Source: Qipengyuania spongiae
GTDB lineage: Bacteria > Pseudomonadota > Alphaproteobacteria > Sphingomonadales > Sphingomonadaceae
Length of the DNA: 64,000 nucleotides
Reading direction: 5' to 3'
Assembly (NCBI RefSeq): GCF_026168555.1
Contig: NZ_CP092471.1
Coordinates: forward strand, 2,676,501 to 2,740,500
Numbering within the stretch: the stretch's first letter is position 1; each line of letters starts with the position of its first letter. Below are positions 47,301 through 55,426 of the stretch, in pieces. Made by a program: the position numbers and the translations under genes. Under the pieces are notes generated by a model. It did not search any database, was not told where the DNA came from, and saw only the letters and a program-made list of their open reading frames with translations.

Positions 47301-48299
47301 ATGAAGGCAGTTCTGTCGAAAGAAACCGGTGGCCCCGAAACGCTGGTGGTCGCGGATATCGACGTTCCGGCACCGGGCAAGGGCGAGGTCCTAATCGACG
47401 TCGCGGCCTGCGCGATCAACTTTCCCGACACGCTGATTATCAGGGATCTCTATCAGTTCAAGCCGCCCCGTCCCTTCTCGCCCGGCGGCGAGATTTCGGG
47501 CACGATCGCCGCGTTGGGTGATGGGGTCGAGGACTGGCAGGTGGGCGACCGGGTCATCTGCGGCGTCGGAAGTGGCGGTCTGCGCGAGAAGATCGCGGTC
47601 GATGCCGCCAAGCTGTTCAAGGTCCCCGCAGAGGTCGATCTCGTCCAGGCGAGCGCTCTGCTCATGACCTACGGCACGACGATCCACGGGCTGAAGGATC
47701 GCGGCGATATCAAGGAGGGCGAAACCGTCCTAGTTCTCGGTGCAGCGGGCGGCGTCGGCCTGTCGGCGGTGGAACTCGCCAAGGCCTATGGCTGCCGCGT
47801 GGTCGCCGGCGTCTCGACGGAGGAGAAGGGCAAGGTCGCGCGGGATGCGGGGGCTGACGAAGTGGTGGTCTATCCCCGCGCGCCGTTCGACAAGGATGTC
47901 TCCAAGCAGCTCGCCAACGATTTCAAGGCTGCGGTGGGCGATAAGGGCGCGGACATCGTCTACGACATCGTGGGCGGCGATTATTCCGAACCGGCCCTTC
48001 GCGCGATCGCATGGGAGGGCCGCTTTCTCGTGATCGGCTTTCCCGCAGGGATTGCAAAGATGCCCCTCAACCTGACCCTGCTCAAGAGCTGCGACATCCG
48101 GGGCGTCTTCTGGGGTGCCTTCGCCGCGCGCGAGCCCAAGCGCAACGCCGACAACATCGCCGAACTGTTCGACCTGTGGCAGGCGGGCAAGATCGCCCCG
48201 CTGGTCAGCGAAACCTATCCGATCGAGCGCGCGCACGAGGCCATCGCCAAGCTGGAAAGCCGTGGCGCGATCGGCAAGCTCGTCGTCACCATGGGCTGA
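47301..48299 (+). CDS. Zinc-independent MDR oxidoreductase (NADPH:quinone reductase-like)
   Basis: A 332-residue medium-chain dehydrogenase/reductase from ATG 47301 (ATG 47289 is an alternative; AAAGGA lies at 47284-47289). The NAD(P)-binding site is VLVLGAAGGVGLSAVELAKA (about residues 144-163). It has no zinc-binding Cys cluster, which fits the quinone oxidoreductase group. The DIVGGDYSEPALRAI and FWGAFAAREPKRN blocks are seen in this subfamily. It probably reduces quinones or enones with NADPH. Confidence 0.9.
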   Translation: MKAVLSKETGGPETLVVADIDVPAPGKGEVLIDVAACAINFPDTLIIRDLYQFKPPRPFSPGGEISGTIAALGDGVEDWQVGDRVICGVGSGGLREKIAVDAAKLFKVPAEVDLVQASALLMTYGTTIHGLKDRGDIKEGETVLVLGAAGGVGLSAVELAKAYGCRVVAGVSTEEKGKVARDAGADEVVVYPRAPFDKDVSKQLANDFKAAVGDKGADIVYDIVGGDYSEPALRAIAWEGRFLVIGFPAGIAKMPLNLTLLKSCDIRGVFWGAFAAREPKRNADNIAELFDLWQAGKIAPLVSETYPIERAHEAIAKLESRGAIGKLVVTMG

Positions 48300-48371
48300 C
48301 AGGCTGCGCGGAGGCTTGCAGGCGTTCGCCCGCGACCCTATTCGCAGGCAGCAATCAGACAAGGGATAACG

Positions 48372-48698
48372 ATGACCGACTTCAACGACCGCGAGCGCGC
48401 CGAGGAAGCCAAGTTCGCTTTCGACGAAGCCAACGACTTCAAGATTGCGGCGCGCCGCAATCGCCTGCTGGGCGAATGGGCAGCGGAAAAGATGGGGCTC
48501 ACGCCGGAAGAGACCGATGCCTACAAGAAGGCGGTCGTCCAGGCCGATTTCGAGGAAGCGGGCGACGAAGACGTGGTCCGCAAGCTGCTGGGCGATCTCA
48601 CCGCCGCCGGCTGCGACGTGTCCGAGGCCGATATTCGTGCCAAACTTGACGAATGTTCGGTCGAAGCGCGGCGTCAGTTCATGAGCGAGCAGGGCTGA
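48372..48698 (+). CDS. F1Fo-ATPase inhibitor, zeta subunit (DUF1476)
   Basis: A 108-residue helical protein; ATG 48372 with AAGGGATAACG upstream. The N-terminus TDFNDRERAEEAKFAFDEAN is the conserved inhibitory region, followed by FKIAARRNRLLGEWAAEKMG. Zeta blocks ATP hydrolysis by the F1 motor in alphaproteobacteria. It is placed ahead of bolA and grxD. Confidence 0.93.
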   Translation: MTDFNDRERAEEAKFAFDEANDFKIAARRNRLLGEWAAEKMGLTPEETDAYKKAVVQADFEEAGDEDVVRKLLGDLTAAGCDVSEADIRAKLDECSVEARRQFMSEQG

Positions 48699-48702
48699 TC
48701 CG

Positions 48703-48936
48703 ATGGCGATGCAGGCGGACGAGATCGAACGGCTGATCCGGGCAGCCCTGCCCGATGCCGAGGTGACGATCCGCGATCTGGCAGGCGATGGCGATCACTA
48801 CGCCGCGCACGTCGTAACCCCCGCCTTCGAAGGCAAGAGCCGCGTACAGCAGCACAAGCTGGTCTATGATGCGCTAGGCGGCCGGATGGGCGGCGAGCTC
48901 CATGCCTTGCAACTGACCACCGCGACCCCCACCTGA
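48703..48936 (+). CDS. bolA: BolA family protein
   Basis: A 77-residue BolA-like protein. It has VTIRDLAGDGDHYAAHVVTP and GKSRVQQHKLVYDALGGRMGGELHAL (about residues 42-67), with the conserved His in VQQHKLVY that ligands a [2Fe-2S] cluster together with monothiol glutaredoxin. The grxD gene follows 38 bp downstream. The pair likely works in Fe-S trafficking. Confidence 0.93.
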   Translation: MAMQADEIERLIRAALPDAEVTIRDLAGDGDHYAAHVVTPAFEGKSRVQQHKLVYDALGGRMGGELHALQLTTATPT

Positions 48937-48974
48937 ACTTCGTCATCGCAGAGCAATTCAAGGATCGGCCAGAC

Positions 48975-49307
48975 ATGTCCGACGTCAATTCACGTATCTC
49001 CGGCATCGTTGGCGACAGCGACGTCGTCCTTTTCATGAAGGGAACGCCCCTGTTCCCCCAATGCGGCTTTTCCAGCCGCGCGATCGCCATTCTCGACCAT
49101 TGCGGCGTCGCCTACGACAGCGTCGACGTTCTGCAGGACATGGAAATCCGGCAGGGGATCAAAAGCTTCTCCGATTGGCCGACCATTCCTCAACTCTACG
49201 TGAAGGGCGAGTTCGTCGGCGGCAGCGACATCATGATGGAGATGTTCGAGGCGGGCGAATTGCAGCAGATGATGGACGAAAAGCAGGTCGCAAAGGCCGA
49301 AGGCTGA
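48975..49307 (+). CDS. grxD: Monothiol glutaredoxin, Grx4 family
   Basis: A 110-residue protein with the CGFS active site (PLFPQCGFSSRAI, about residues 25-37), FMKGTP at the start and WPTIPQLYVKGEFVGGSDIM near the end, all typical. It holds a bridging [2Fe-2S] cluster with glutathione and pairs with BolA. Followed by a hairpin terminator. Confidence 0.96.
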   Translation: MSDVNSRISGIVGDSDVVLFMKGTPLFPQCGFSSRAIAILDHCGVAYDSVDVLQDMEIRQGIKSFSDWPTIPQLYVKGEFVGGSDIMMEMFEAGELQQMMDEKQVAKAEG

Positions 49308-49330
49308 ATCGCTCTTCTATTGTGAAAATT

Positions 49331-49368
49331 GAAAGGCCCTCTCGGCGGGTAGTCCGGGAGGGCCTTTC
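49331..49368 (+). terminator. Intrinsic terminator after grxD
   Basis: GAAAGGCCCTC and GAGGGCCTTTC form an 11-bp perfect stem, with further pairing inside (TCGG/CCGG), and CGCGTTTTCG after it. It begins 24 bp after the grxD stop. The A-rich 5' and T-rich 3' sides would let it work in both directions. Confidence 0.75.
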
Positions 49369-49380
49369 GCGTTTTCGGGG

Positions 49381-49415
49381 AGGTGGGCCGAGAGACCAGG
49401 GGGGGTGGCCCACCT
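49381..49415. repeat. Second hairpin after grxD
   Basis: AGGTGGGCC and GGCCCACCT, 9-bp perfect arms 17 bp apart. It directly follows the terminator and precedes the NUDIX gene by about 170 bp. It could be a terminator for the opposite strand, or a leader structure. The stretch between it and 49587 has no other signal I can name. Confidence 0.45.
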
Positions 49416-49586
49416 CGTTACGAAGACTTCTGGGTACCCGATAACGAGCATGTCGCGTGCCAGTTCACTCAAAACCTCCGCCACAGGCCGAAAGCGAGGG
49501 TTAACGTCCTTGGGCATGCCGCCCCGACTGTAAGGCAGTCCGACAGGCCAGCGCCCCTGGCCGGGCTTGGCAAGCGCTCGTCCCCC

Positions 49587-50375
49587 ATGCACAAGACAGA
49601 CATGGCCCGATTACAATCCGAGGAAATCCCTGCGGCAACACTCGTCGTGTTCCGCCATGCGGCCACAGGCGGTCCGCCCGAAATCCTGATGGTCGTGCGC
49701 TCTCGCCAGATGTCCTTTGCCGGCGGCATGGCGGTGTTTCCCGGCGGGCGTGTCGACGAGGCCGATCGCGACCTCGCTGCGTCCCTCGATCACGGTCTGG
49801 ACGAGGACGAAGCAGCCCACCGCATCGCCGCGATCCGCGAGACGATCGAGGAGACGGGCCTTGCGGTCGGGATCGCGGAACCGGTGGATGCCGGGACAGC
49901 AGCGGCGATCCGCAAAGACCTGCTCGAACAAGGCGCGATCGCCCCGGTCCTCGACTGCCGCAAGTTGTCGCTAGACCTGGGCGCACTCATCCCCTTCGCC
50001 CGCTGGTGCCCACGCGGGATGGACCATTCGCGCATCTTCGACACGCGCTTCTACCTTGCCGATCTCGGGACGGGCGACGTTGAAATCGCCATCGACCAGA
50101 CCGAAAACACGCGCCTGTTCTGGACGACCGCCCAAGCCGCGCTCGACGCGGCGGATGCCTGCGAAATCTCGCTAATCTTCCCGACCCGCCGCAATCTCGA
50201 GAGGCTCGCGTTGTTCGCTACGTTCGCCGATGCCAAGGCGCAGGCCAGCGAGATTCCCGCGACCATGATCGTGCCAGAAATCGCCGACCGCGATGGCAAA
50301 CCCACGCTGACGATCCCCGCCGACGCCGGCTACCCGGTCACCCACGAACCGCTCGACCGGGCCATGCGGGGGTAG
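49587..50375 (+). CDS. NUDIX hydrolase (NUDT19-like)
   Basis: A 262-residue protein from ATG 49587; ATG 49602 is an alternative. The Nudix box is split as in the NUDT19/RPP-like group: MAVFPGGRVDEADRD, then after an insertion IAAIRETIEETGLAVG, with the REx2EExG core. This group hydrolyses CoA or nucleotide-like pyrophosphates. The gene ends 8 bp before the left att repeat of the integrated element, so it is the chromosomal neighbour at the insertion point. Confidence 0.86.
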   Translation: MHKTDMARLQSEEIPAATLVVFRHAATGGPPEILMVVRSRQMSFAGGMAVFPGGRVDEADRDLAASLDHGLDEDEAAHRIAAIRETIEETGLAVGIAEPVDAGTAAAIRKDLLEQGAIAPVLDCRKLSLDLGALIPFARWCPRGMDHSRIFDTRFYLADLGTGDVEIAIDQTENTRLFWTTAQAALDAADACEISLIFPTRRNLERLALFATFADAKAQASEIPATMIVPEIADRDGKPTLTIPADAGYPVTHEPLDRAMRG

Positions 50376-50383
50376 CAAAACGG

Positions 50384-50430
50384 TTGGCGCGCCCGGCAGG
50401 ACTCGAACCTGCTGCCTCAAGATTAGAAGT
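50384..50430. repeat. attL: 47-bp direct repeat from the 3' part of tRNA-Arg
   Basis: Identical to 61239-61285. It covers the T arm, variable region and 3' part of the anticodon arm of tRNA-Arg(UCU), ending in the anticodon loop. It cannot form a tRNA alone. It is the left attachment core of the integrated element. Confidence 0.92.
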
Positions 50431-50527
50431 TAGGTCGAGCAGCGTCCGGTGAGGTCCTAAGGCGCCTTCCACCGAGAGAAAACGCGTCCGGTAGCGTCCA
50501 AAGCTATTGCAAGTTATCCGGGATCAA

Positions 50528-50563
50528 GTTACCTAATCCGTTACCTATTGCCGACAAGGTAAC
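50528..50563. repeat. Left set of three GTTACCTA sites
   Basis: GTTACCTA at 50528-50535 and 50540-50547, then an inverted copy AAGGTAAC at 50556-50563. The same order, orientation and spacing occur at the right end (61187-61221). These are probably integrase arm-type binding sites, about 100 bp inside the att repeat. They are upstream of the first element gene, so control of that promoter is also possible. Confidence 0.65.
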
Positions 50564-50632
50564 AGGCGAGCCAGGAAGGAGGGGGCAACCTCCTGCCCGG
50601 CTCTGACCACATCGATCTAACTGGAGATCATC

Positions 50633-51094
50633 ATGGCTACCGAAACCCTAGAGCGTGAAACCGTTACCGCAAACACTTGGGAAGAAGCTTTCGATCAGTT
50701 CCAAAAAGCGGACGCGGCTTATCGCCGCTATGATTTAGCAGTCTTCAAGCCAGCTTATGCGCGGCAGACGGCATTCGAGATTGAGCATGGGATCGACAAG
50801 CTCTTTCCTGCCGATCAGAAAGCCATTGCAGTCCACGAAGCCGACAACTGCGAGCACAAAGTTCCGGACGACGTTTTCGAGCGCTTGGAAAGCCTGAGCG
50901 ATCAATTTTCTGACTCCCAGTCAGTCTTAATGAAGATGCCCGCGCCTCATCTTCACGCTCTCCGATGGAAGCTGGATCACATTCTCCAGATTGAGCACGA
51001 GGGGGACAGAGATGGCGGCAGCCTTCCCGCTTGGTCTGCCGAATATGTTAGGCAGATGCTGACCGACATTACTCTGCTTCTGCCGAGCCAGTAA
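50633..51094 (+). CDS. Hypothetical protein at left end of the element
   Basis: A 153-residue acidic helical protein; ATG 50633 with TGGAGA upstream. It has no named domain I recognise. NTWEEAFDQFQKADAAYRRY suggests an alpha-helical N-terminus. Codon use is more A/T-tolerant than in the chromosomal genes nearby. It precedes the integrase by 3 bp, so it is likely co-transcribed with it. A hairpin (50577-50594) lies in its leader. Confidence 0.7.
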   Translation: MATETLERETVTANTWEEAFDQFQKADAAYRRYDLAVFKPAYARQTAFEIEHGIDKLFPADQKAIAVHEADNCEHKVPDDVFERLESLSDQFSDSQSVLMKMPAPHLHALRWKLDHILQIEHEGDRDGGSLPAWSAEYVRQMLTDITLLLPSQ

Positions 51095-51097
51095 GCC

Positions 51098-52252
51098 ATG
51101 CTGACCGACACGAAGATCGCAGCGATCAAGCCGCCCGCCAAAGGGCAGCAAGAGCATCCCGATCACAAGGTAACGGGGCTGCGGCTTCGTGTCGGCGCTG
51201 GCGGCGCCAAGACCTGGACCCTGCGCCGCCGGGTGGGCGAGAAAGTCATCAACCGGAAGCTCGGCACCTATCCCGCCATGCGGCTCGCTGCGGCGCGTGA
51301 AGCGGCCGAGACGATGATCGCGGCGCTGGAACGCGATGGCAGCACGGAAGGGCTCGATCGGACCTTTGGGGCGGCGGCAGAAGCATGGATTGAGGCAAAG
51401 AACCGGCCCGACCTGATCCGTCGCCAGCTCGAACTGCACGTCTATCCCGACTGGCGCGACCGCAAGCTGGGTAGCATCAAGCGCGCGGAGGTTCGCGACC
51501 TGATCCAAGGACTGGAAGGCGATGTTCTGCCGAACCGGGTTCTGGCGACGATCAAGACGATTTTCGGCTATGCAATCTCGCAAGACTGGATCGACGTTTC
51601 GCCGGCCGATCGGATCGACAAACCGAAAGCCGAAGCGCCGCGCGATCGGTTCCTGAGCATGGAAGAGGTCGAGCGCGTCTGGAACGCGACGGCTCTGCTT
51701 GGCTATCCGGAAGGACCATGGGCTCGCCTGTTGCTGCTGACCGGCCAGAGGCGCAGCGAGGTTGCTGGGATGCGCTGGGCCGACCTCGACCTTGACGCTG
51801 GCACGTGGACCCTCACTGCGAGCCAGACGAAGGCCAAAAGGTCGCACCTAGTCCCCCTCACCCCGGCAGCTGTCGAGATCATCAAGGCAATGCCACAGTT
51901 GGGCGAATATGTTTTCTCGACCAGCGCGAACTCACCGATCCGCGGATTTGCGCGGGCGAAGTCTCAGATCGATCGCTGGCTGGATAGCAAGGGCAACGGC
52001 CTAGGCGAGCCTTGGCGCTTCCACGATTTCCGGCGCACGGCGTCGACGCACATGGTTCGCTTGGGGATCCCTGAGCTCGTCGTTTCCCGCGTTCTGAACC
52101 ATCAGGTGCAGGGAGTGACCGCGAAAGTTTATGCCCTGCACAGCTACGCGCCCGAAAAGCGTCACGCGCTGGAAGCGTGGGCGGCAGAGGTCGACCGCGC
52201 GGTAAATGGCGAGCGGGGCGGCAACGTGGTGGCGCTGAGGTCTGGCGAGTGA
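51098..52252 (+). CDS. int: Tyrosine integrase
   Basis: A 384-residue phage-type integrase with an N-terminal DUF4102-like arm-binding domain (LTDTKIAAIKPPAKGQQEHP, VTGLRLRVGAGGAKTW), a core-binding domain, and a catalytic domain. Catalytic residues: Arg in LLLTGQRRSEVAGMRW, Lys in SQTKAKRSHLVPL, HDFRRT (His-x-x-Arg), LNHQVQG and the nucleophile Tyr in AKVYALHSY. It would insert the element at tRNA-Arg. It ends by overlapping the next gene start (GTGA). Confidence 0.95.
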   Translation: MLTDTKIAAIKPPAKGQQEHPDHKVTGLRLRVGAGGAKTWTLRRRVGEKVINRKLGTYPAMRLAAAREAAETMIAALERDGSTEGLDRTFGAAAEAWIEAKNRPDLIRRQLELHVYPDWRDRKLGSIKRAEVRDLIQGLEGDVLPNRVLATIKTIFGYAISQDWIDVSPADRIDKPKAEAPRDRFLSMEEVERVWNATALLGYPEGPWARLLLLTGQRRSEVAGMRWADLDLDAGTWTLTASQTKAKRSHLVPLTPAAVEIIKAMPQLGEYVFSTSANSPIRGFARAKSQIDRWLDSKGNGLGEPWRFHDFRRTASTHMVRLGIPELVVSRVLNHQVQGVTAKVYALHSYAPEKRHALEAWAAEVDRAVNGERGGNVVALRSGE

Positions 52253-52665
52253 GCAGCAAGGGCGAGATCGTTCCGGAACTCGCGGAACTCTTGCGCGAGA
52301 TTGCTGATCGCATTGACGCGCGAGAGGCGACCAAACGCGATGCGCGGAAGCTGCGGAAGATTGCCAACGAAGCGGCGGGCGATGACCCCGAATGGACGCT
52401 CAAGATCCACGCGCGACGTGGCGCTCCCCGCCATAGCGTGGATAGGCGTTTCGCGATGGCAGAAGCTATTCAGGCATATCGCGCTGAGCATGGAACGACG
52501 ATCGAAAACGCCTGCAATGAACTGTGTGGGCAGTTCAATGTTGGGCCAGACCGGATGATGACCGCATGGAAGGAAATGCGGTCGATCCTTCGCACCGATG
52601 AGGGAGCGCGAGAGGTCCGTTTGATGTTCCACGAATTGATGCTGCGGCAGGGGGGTAAAAAATAG
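52249..52665 (+). CDS. Hypothetical phage-type helical protein
   Basis: A 138-residue charged protein from GTG 52249, overlapping the integrase stop. Contains RHSVDRRFAMAEAIQAYRAE and ACNELCGQFNVGPDRMMTAW, helical and possibly DNA-binding. No family recognised. Between it and alpA are 76 bp of A/T-richer sequence that could contain a promoter. Confidence 0.65.
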   Translation: MSSKGEIVPELAELLREIADRIDAREATKRDARKLRKIANEAAGDDPEWTLKIHARRGAPRHSVDRRFAMAEAIQAYRAEHGTTIENACNELCGQFNVGPDRMMTAWKEMRSILRTDEGAREVRLMFHELMLRQGGKK

Positions 52666-52741
52666 GCCCCTTTTTTTACCCGCGAACATACTGAATCATC
52701 CGCATACCTACGAGGCCGTCCGAAACAACGGAGCGGCTTTA

Positions 52742-52921
52742 ATGACCAAATTCCTTCGCTTCCCGGTGGTGATCGAGCGCACCGGCCTTTCCCGATCGAC
52801 GATCTACGAGATGATGGATCGCGAAGAATTCCCGCGCCCGGTAAAGATCGGCGCGCGCGCAGTCGCATGGCCGGCTGATCGGCTCGACGCCTGGATGGCT
52901 GAGAGAATGGAGTCCGCCTGA
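52742..52921 (+). CDS. alpA: AlpA-family excisionase/regulator
   Basis: A 59-residue winged-helix protein. It has FLRFPVVIERTGLSRSTIYE (about residues 4-23), then EEFPRPVKIGARAVAWPADR and LDAWMAERM, the complete AlpA pattern. AlpA proteins act as excisionases or activators in phage satellites and cryptic prophages. It overlaps the next ORF start (TGATG). Confidence 0.9.
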   Translation: MTKFLRFPVVIERTGLSRSTIYEMMDREEFPRPVKIGARAVAWPADRLDAWMAERMESA

Positions 52922-53094
52922 TGCAGAAACGCCACCCCGGCGCGGGTGGCGCTGTTCTGCTTGGCGGCGAACGCGCAACCTATACCCAACATCGCCCGAT
53001 TTTGAAAGCCTCCGATCGCGCTCAGGCTCGTCTTCGCTGGCATCTTCGCTTCGCCCCCTGGTTCCTTTCCGAGCGGCGGAGGATCGCGGCATGA
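52921..53094 (+). CDS. 57-residue basic protein overlapping alpA
   Basis: ATG 52921 overlaps the alpA stop, and the stop at 53092-53094 overlaps the next start at 53091. The product is very basic (many Arg, with RRRIAA at the end) and has no known domain. The double overlap suggests real translation. It could be a nucleic-acid-binding regulator (inference). Confidence 0.55.
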   Translation: MQKRHPGAGGAVLLGGERATYTQHRPILKASDRAQARLRWHLRFAPWFLSERRRIAA

Positions 53095-53327
53095 GCAACA
53101 TTCTGACGCACACCGCGCCGATCGTCCGCGCGATCCATGTCGAGCGCGTTTGTCCTGATGCTGATCGCTGGCGCGCCAGTTACTCGGGCGACGAGTGGAC
53201 GGACCAGATGACGTTCGAGCCAGCCATGCCGCTGAGCCAGCTTCGTTACGAGCTGCTGAGCTCTCCCCAGCGTTGCGGCCTTCCGATCGTGTTCTTTACC
53301 GACGCAATCCGGGAGCGCGCAGCATGA
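53091..53327 (+). CDS. Hypothetical protein of the early region
   Basis: A 78-residue product, with start and stop both overlapping neighbours. The sequence includes CPDADRWRASYSGDEW and QLRYELLSSPQRCGLP. No family recognised. It belongs to the early operon between alpA and the RepA-like gene. Confidence 0.6.
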   Translation: MSNILTHTAPIVRAIHVERVCPDADRWRASYSGDEWTDQMTFEPAMPLSQLRYELLSSPQRCGLPIVFFTDAIRERAA

Positions 53328-53635
53328 ACGCGCAGACCACGATCAAGCTCGACGAGATCGAAACCTTCCTTGGGCCGATCCCGGCCGACGAGCGCGAGCG
53401 CCGTGAGAAGCTGCGCAGCTATCGAAATGCCGCGTCCGCCATGCTCGCCACGACCCGCTGCGATACGTCCCGGCACCTCGCCTGGACGGCTATCGAGTGG
53501 ATCAGCCCCAACATCTACGCCCCTGCGCCGATCGAATGGCTCGACAAGCTCAATCTGCTCGCCCGCCGGCTGATGCTCACCGCATTGACCGCGCAGGAAA
53601 TGGACGACCTGTTGCGGGAGGGCGAGGATGCTTGA
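53324..53635 (+). CDS. Hypothetical protein upstream of the RepA-like gene
   Basis: A 103-residue protein from ATG 53324 (ATGA overlap). TIKLDEIETFLGPIPADERE and then a helical segment ending ALTAQEMDDLLREGED. No recognised domain. It overlaps the following ATPase start by 8 bp. Confidence 0.6.
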   Translation: MNAQTTIKLDEIETFLGPIPADERERREKLRSYRNAASAMLATTRCDTSRHLAWTAIEWISPNIYAPAPIEWLDKLNLLARRLMLTALTAQEMDDLLREGEDA

Positions 53636-54809
53636 GACGATCGAGCGAGACACCTTCTTCGCGCACGATCGCGAGGGGAACTACGTCGAATGGCTCTCGC
53701 GGGAGGAATACGAGCGCCACCATGATGGAAACGAGGCTCCCGGTCTCCTCCCCCTGATTGACATCGCAGGATGGAAGGGCGATCCCCCGGCCCGCCGCTC
53801 GCTATGGGGATCTTGGCTCCCCCTGCACCAGACGACCATGCTCACCGGCCCGGGCGGCGTCGGCAAGAGCCTGTTCGAGCAATGCCTCTGCACGGCCATC
53901 GCTCTCGGCAAGCCGTTCCTCGGCATGGAAACCGAACAGCGAAACACGCTCTACGTGACCTGCGAGGATGACGCGGACGAGCTCTGGCGGCGGCAGGATG
54001 CGATCAATGCCGCGTTCGAGGTGGATCGTGCCGACATCATCGGCAAGCTGCACCTGTGCGCCCTGACCGGCGAGGATGAGACCGCGCTGGCGGTCGAGGG
54101 CGAGCATGGAACGCTCGACGCGACCGAACGGTGGCAACAGGTCGAGCAGACCTGCAAGGCCCACCAGATCGGCCTCTACGCCTTCGACAACGCGACCGAC
54201 GCGATGGCCGGCGATCATAGCAATCTGCATCACGTCGCTGCATTCGTGAATATGCTCACCGGACTCGCCATCAAGCGCGACGGCGTGGCGATGATCATCC
54301 ATCACCCGAACAAGGCCGGCGACGACTGGCTCGGCTCCGTTGCTTGGCACAACAAGGTTCGCAGCCGCCTGATTATCGGGCGCGGCGAGGACGATGTCGA
54401 TCCGGACGCCCGCACGATCGAGAACCCGAAGGCCAACTATGGCCCTTCAGGCGGCCGCGTGGACTTCCGCTGGCATCAAGGCGCTTTCGTTCGCAGCGAG
54501 GACCTGCCCGGTGACTATGCCGAGCAGCTGGCGCAGTCGATCAGGGTTCAGAGCGAGAACGAGATATTCCTCGCCTGCCTGCGCGCGCGAATGGCGCAGC
54601 CGGGCCGCGAGGTAGGCCCTAACCTGGGCTCGAATTACGCACCCGCCCGCTTCGCTGAGATGACCGAGGCGAAGGGCCTTCCCAAGGGCAAGCTGGCCCG
54701 GGCCATGGAACGCCTGCTCTATGTTGGCAGGATCGAGACACAGCAGGTCAAGCGCAAGGGATCGGACAAGAAAACCATCATCGCGGAGGTCGATCCGAAT
54801 GCTTCCTAA
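53628..54809 (+). CDS. RepA-like AAA ATPase (hexameric helicase fold)
   Basis: A 393-residue protein with Walker A MLTGPGGVGKSLFEQ (about residues 71-85), TLYVTCEDDADELWRR and the Walker B-like LYAFDNATD, then MIIHHPNKAGDDWLG, as in RepA/KaiC-type AAA_25 proteins of plasmids and phages. These unwind DNA in element replication. The C-terminal region may be a winged helix. It is followed at once by an iteron-like array (54814-54880). Confidence 0.88.
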   Translation: MLETIERDTFFAHDREGNYVEWLSREEYERHHDGNEAPGLLPLIDIAGWKGDPPARRSLWGSWLPLHQTTMLTGPGGVGKSLFEQCLCTAIALGKPFLGMETEQRNTLYVTCEDDADELWRRQDAINAAFEVDRADIIGKLHLCALTGEDETALAVEGEHGTLDATERWQQVEQTCKAHQIGLYAFDNATDAMAGDHSNLHHVAAFVNMLTGLAIKRDGVAMIIHHPNKAGDDWLGSVAWHNKVRSRLIIGRGEDDVDPDARTIENPKANYGPSGGRVDFRWHQGAFVRSEDLPGDYAEQLAQSIRVQSENEIFLACLRARMAQPGREVGPNLGSNYAPARFAEMTEAKGLPKGKLARAMERLLYVGRIETQQVKRKGSDKKTIIAEVDPNAS

Positions 54810-54813
54810 CGAC

Positions 54814-54880
54814 TTCCGAACACCCCTTCCGAACGGGTTCCGAACGGCTTTTCCGAACGGTTCCGAACTTCCTTCCGAAC
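54814..54880. repeat. Iteron-like array, six copies of TTCCGAAC
   Basis: Exact TTCCGAAC at 54814, 54827, 54838, 54851, 54861 and 54873 (first bases), spaced 10-13 bp, or about one helical turn. The array begins 5 bp after the stop of the RepA-like gene. Direct repeats at helical spacing next to a replication ATPase gene are typical of iteron origins. An AT-rich palindrome follows at 54898-54914. Confidence 0.75.
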
Positions 54881-54897
54881 GGTTCCCCGGACACACC

Positions 54898-54914
54898 TAT
54901 ATACTACGTATATA
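54898..54914. repeat. AT-rich palindrome TATATAC-TAC-GTATATA
   Basis: Perfect 7-bp arms around a 3-bp centre, 18 bp after the iteron array. It is the most AT-rich spot in a GC-rich region. It could be a DNA-unwinding element of an origin, or an operator. Confidence 0.6.
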
Positions 54915-55063
54915 CCGGCGCGGCTCTCTGGGGCCGCCGCGCCAGATACAGGTGACGGACCGACAGCACACCGGCGGGGGCCAGATTGTCGACAGCGACA
55001 CGCCTCTCCGTACCGCCCGCCCCGTAAACTTTCTCTCCCCCGAAATTCGTTCGGGAGTTCGCA

Positions 55064-55426
55064 ATGCCGAATAGCGCCCCGGTCTTCGGTCGGAAGCCAT
55101 CTCGCAAGCCATGGGATCACGGCAAGCGGGAGAGCCGGCACGCTCGCGGATACGGCACCGCTTGGGAGAAGCTGCGGAAGGTAATCCTTCAGCGCGACAA
55201 GCACCTTTGCCAGCCATGCAAGCGGGCCGGTCGGATCACTGTGGCACAAGCGGTCGACCACATTCTGGCTAAGGCCAACGGCGGGACCGATGACCCGGCG
55301 AACCTGCAAGCAATCTGCACACCTTGTCACAATGCGAAGCTGGCGGAGGACCAGGGCAAGCGATCACGCACCCGGCCCACGTTCGGCGCAGACGGCTGGC
55401 CAATCGAAGAAGGGAAGAACCGATGA
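55064..55426 (+). CDS. HNH endonuclease (phage type)
   Basis: A 120-residue protein; ATG 55064 with CGGGAG upstream. The HNH domain: LQRDKHLCQPCKRAG, AVDHILAKANGGTDDPANLQ, ICTPCHNAKLAED, with the zinc Cys pairs and the catalytic DH. HNH proteins of this type act with terminase in phage DNA packaging. The gene stands where a terminase small/large pair would follow in a phage, but no terminase is found here. Confidence 0.9.
   Translation: MPNSAPVFGRKPSRKPWDHGKRESRHARGYGTAWEKLRKVILQRDKHLCQPCKRAGRITVAQAVDHILAKANGGTDDPANLQAICTPCHNAKLAEDQGKRSRTRPTFGADGWPIEEGKNR

Noticed and set aside
50633..51094. First element gene considered as an antitoxin or defence gene
   Set aside because: No toxin-antitoxin or defence motif is visible and no partner gene lies next to it; position before the integrase is not enough.
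54814..54880. TTCCGAAC repeats considered as a CRISPR array
   Set aside because: Units are only 8 bp with 2-5 bp between them; there is no spacer structure and no cas gene. No CRISPR array was seen anywhere in the window.
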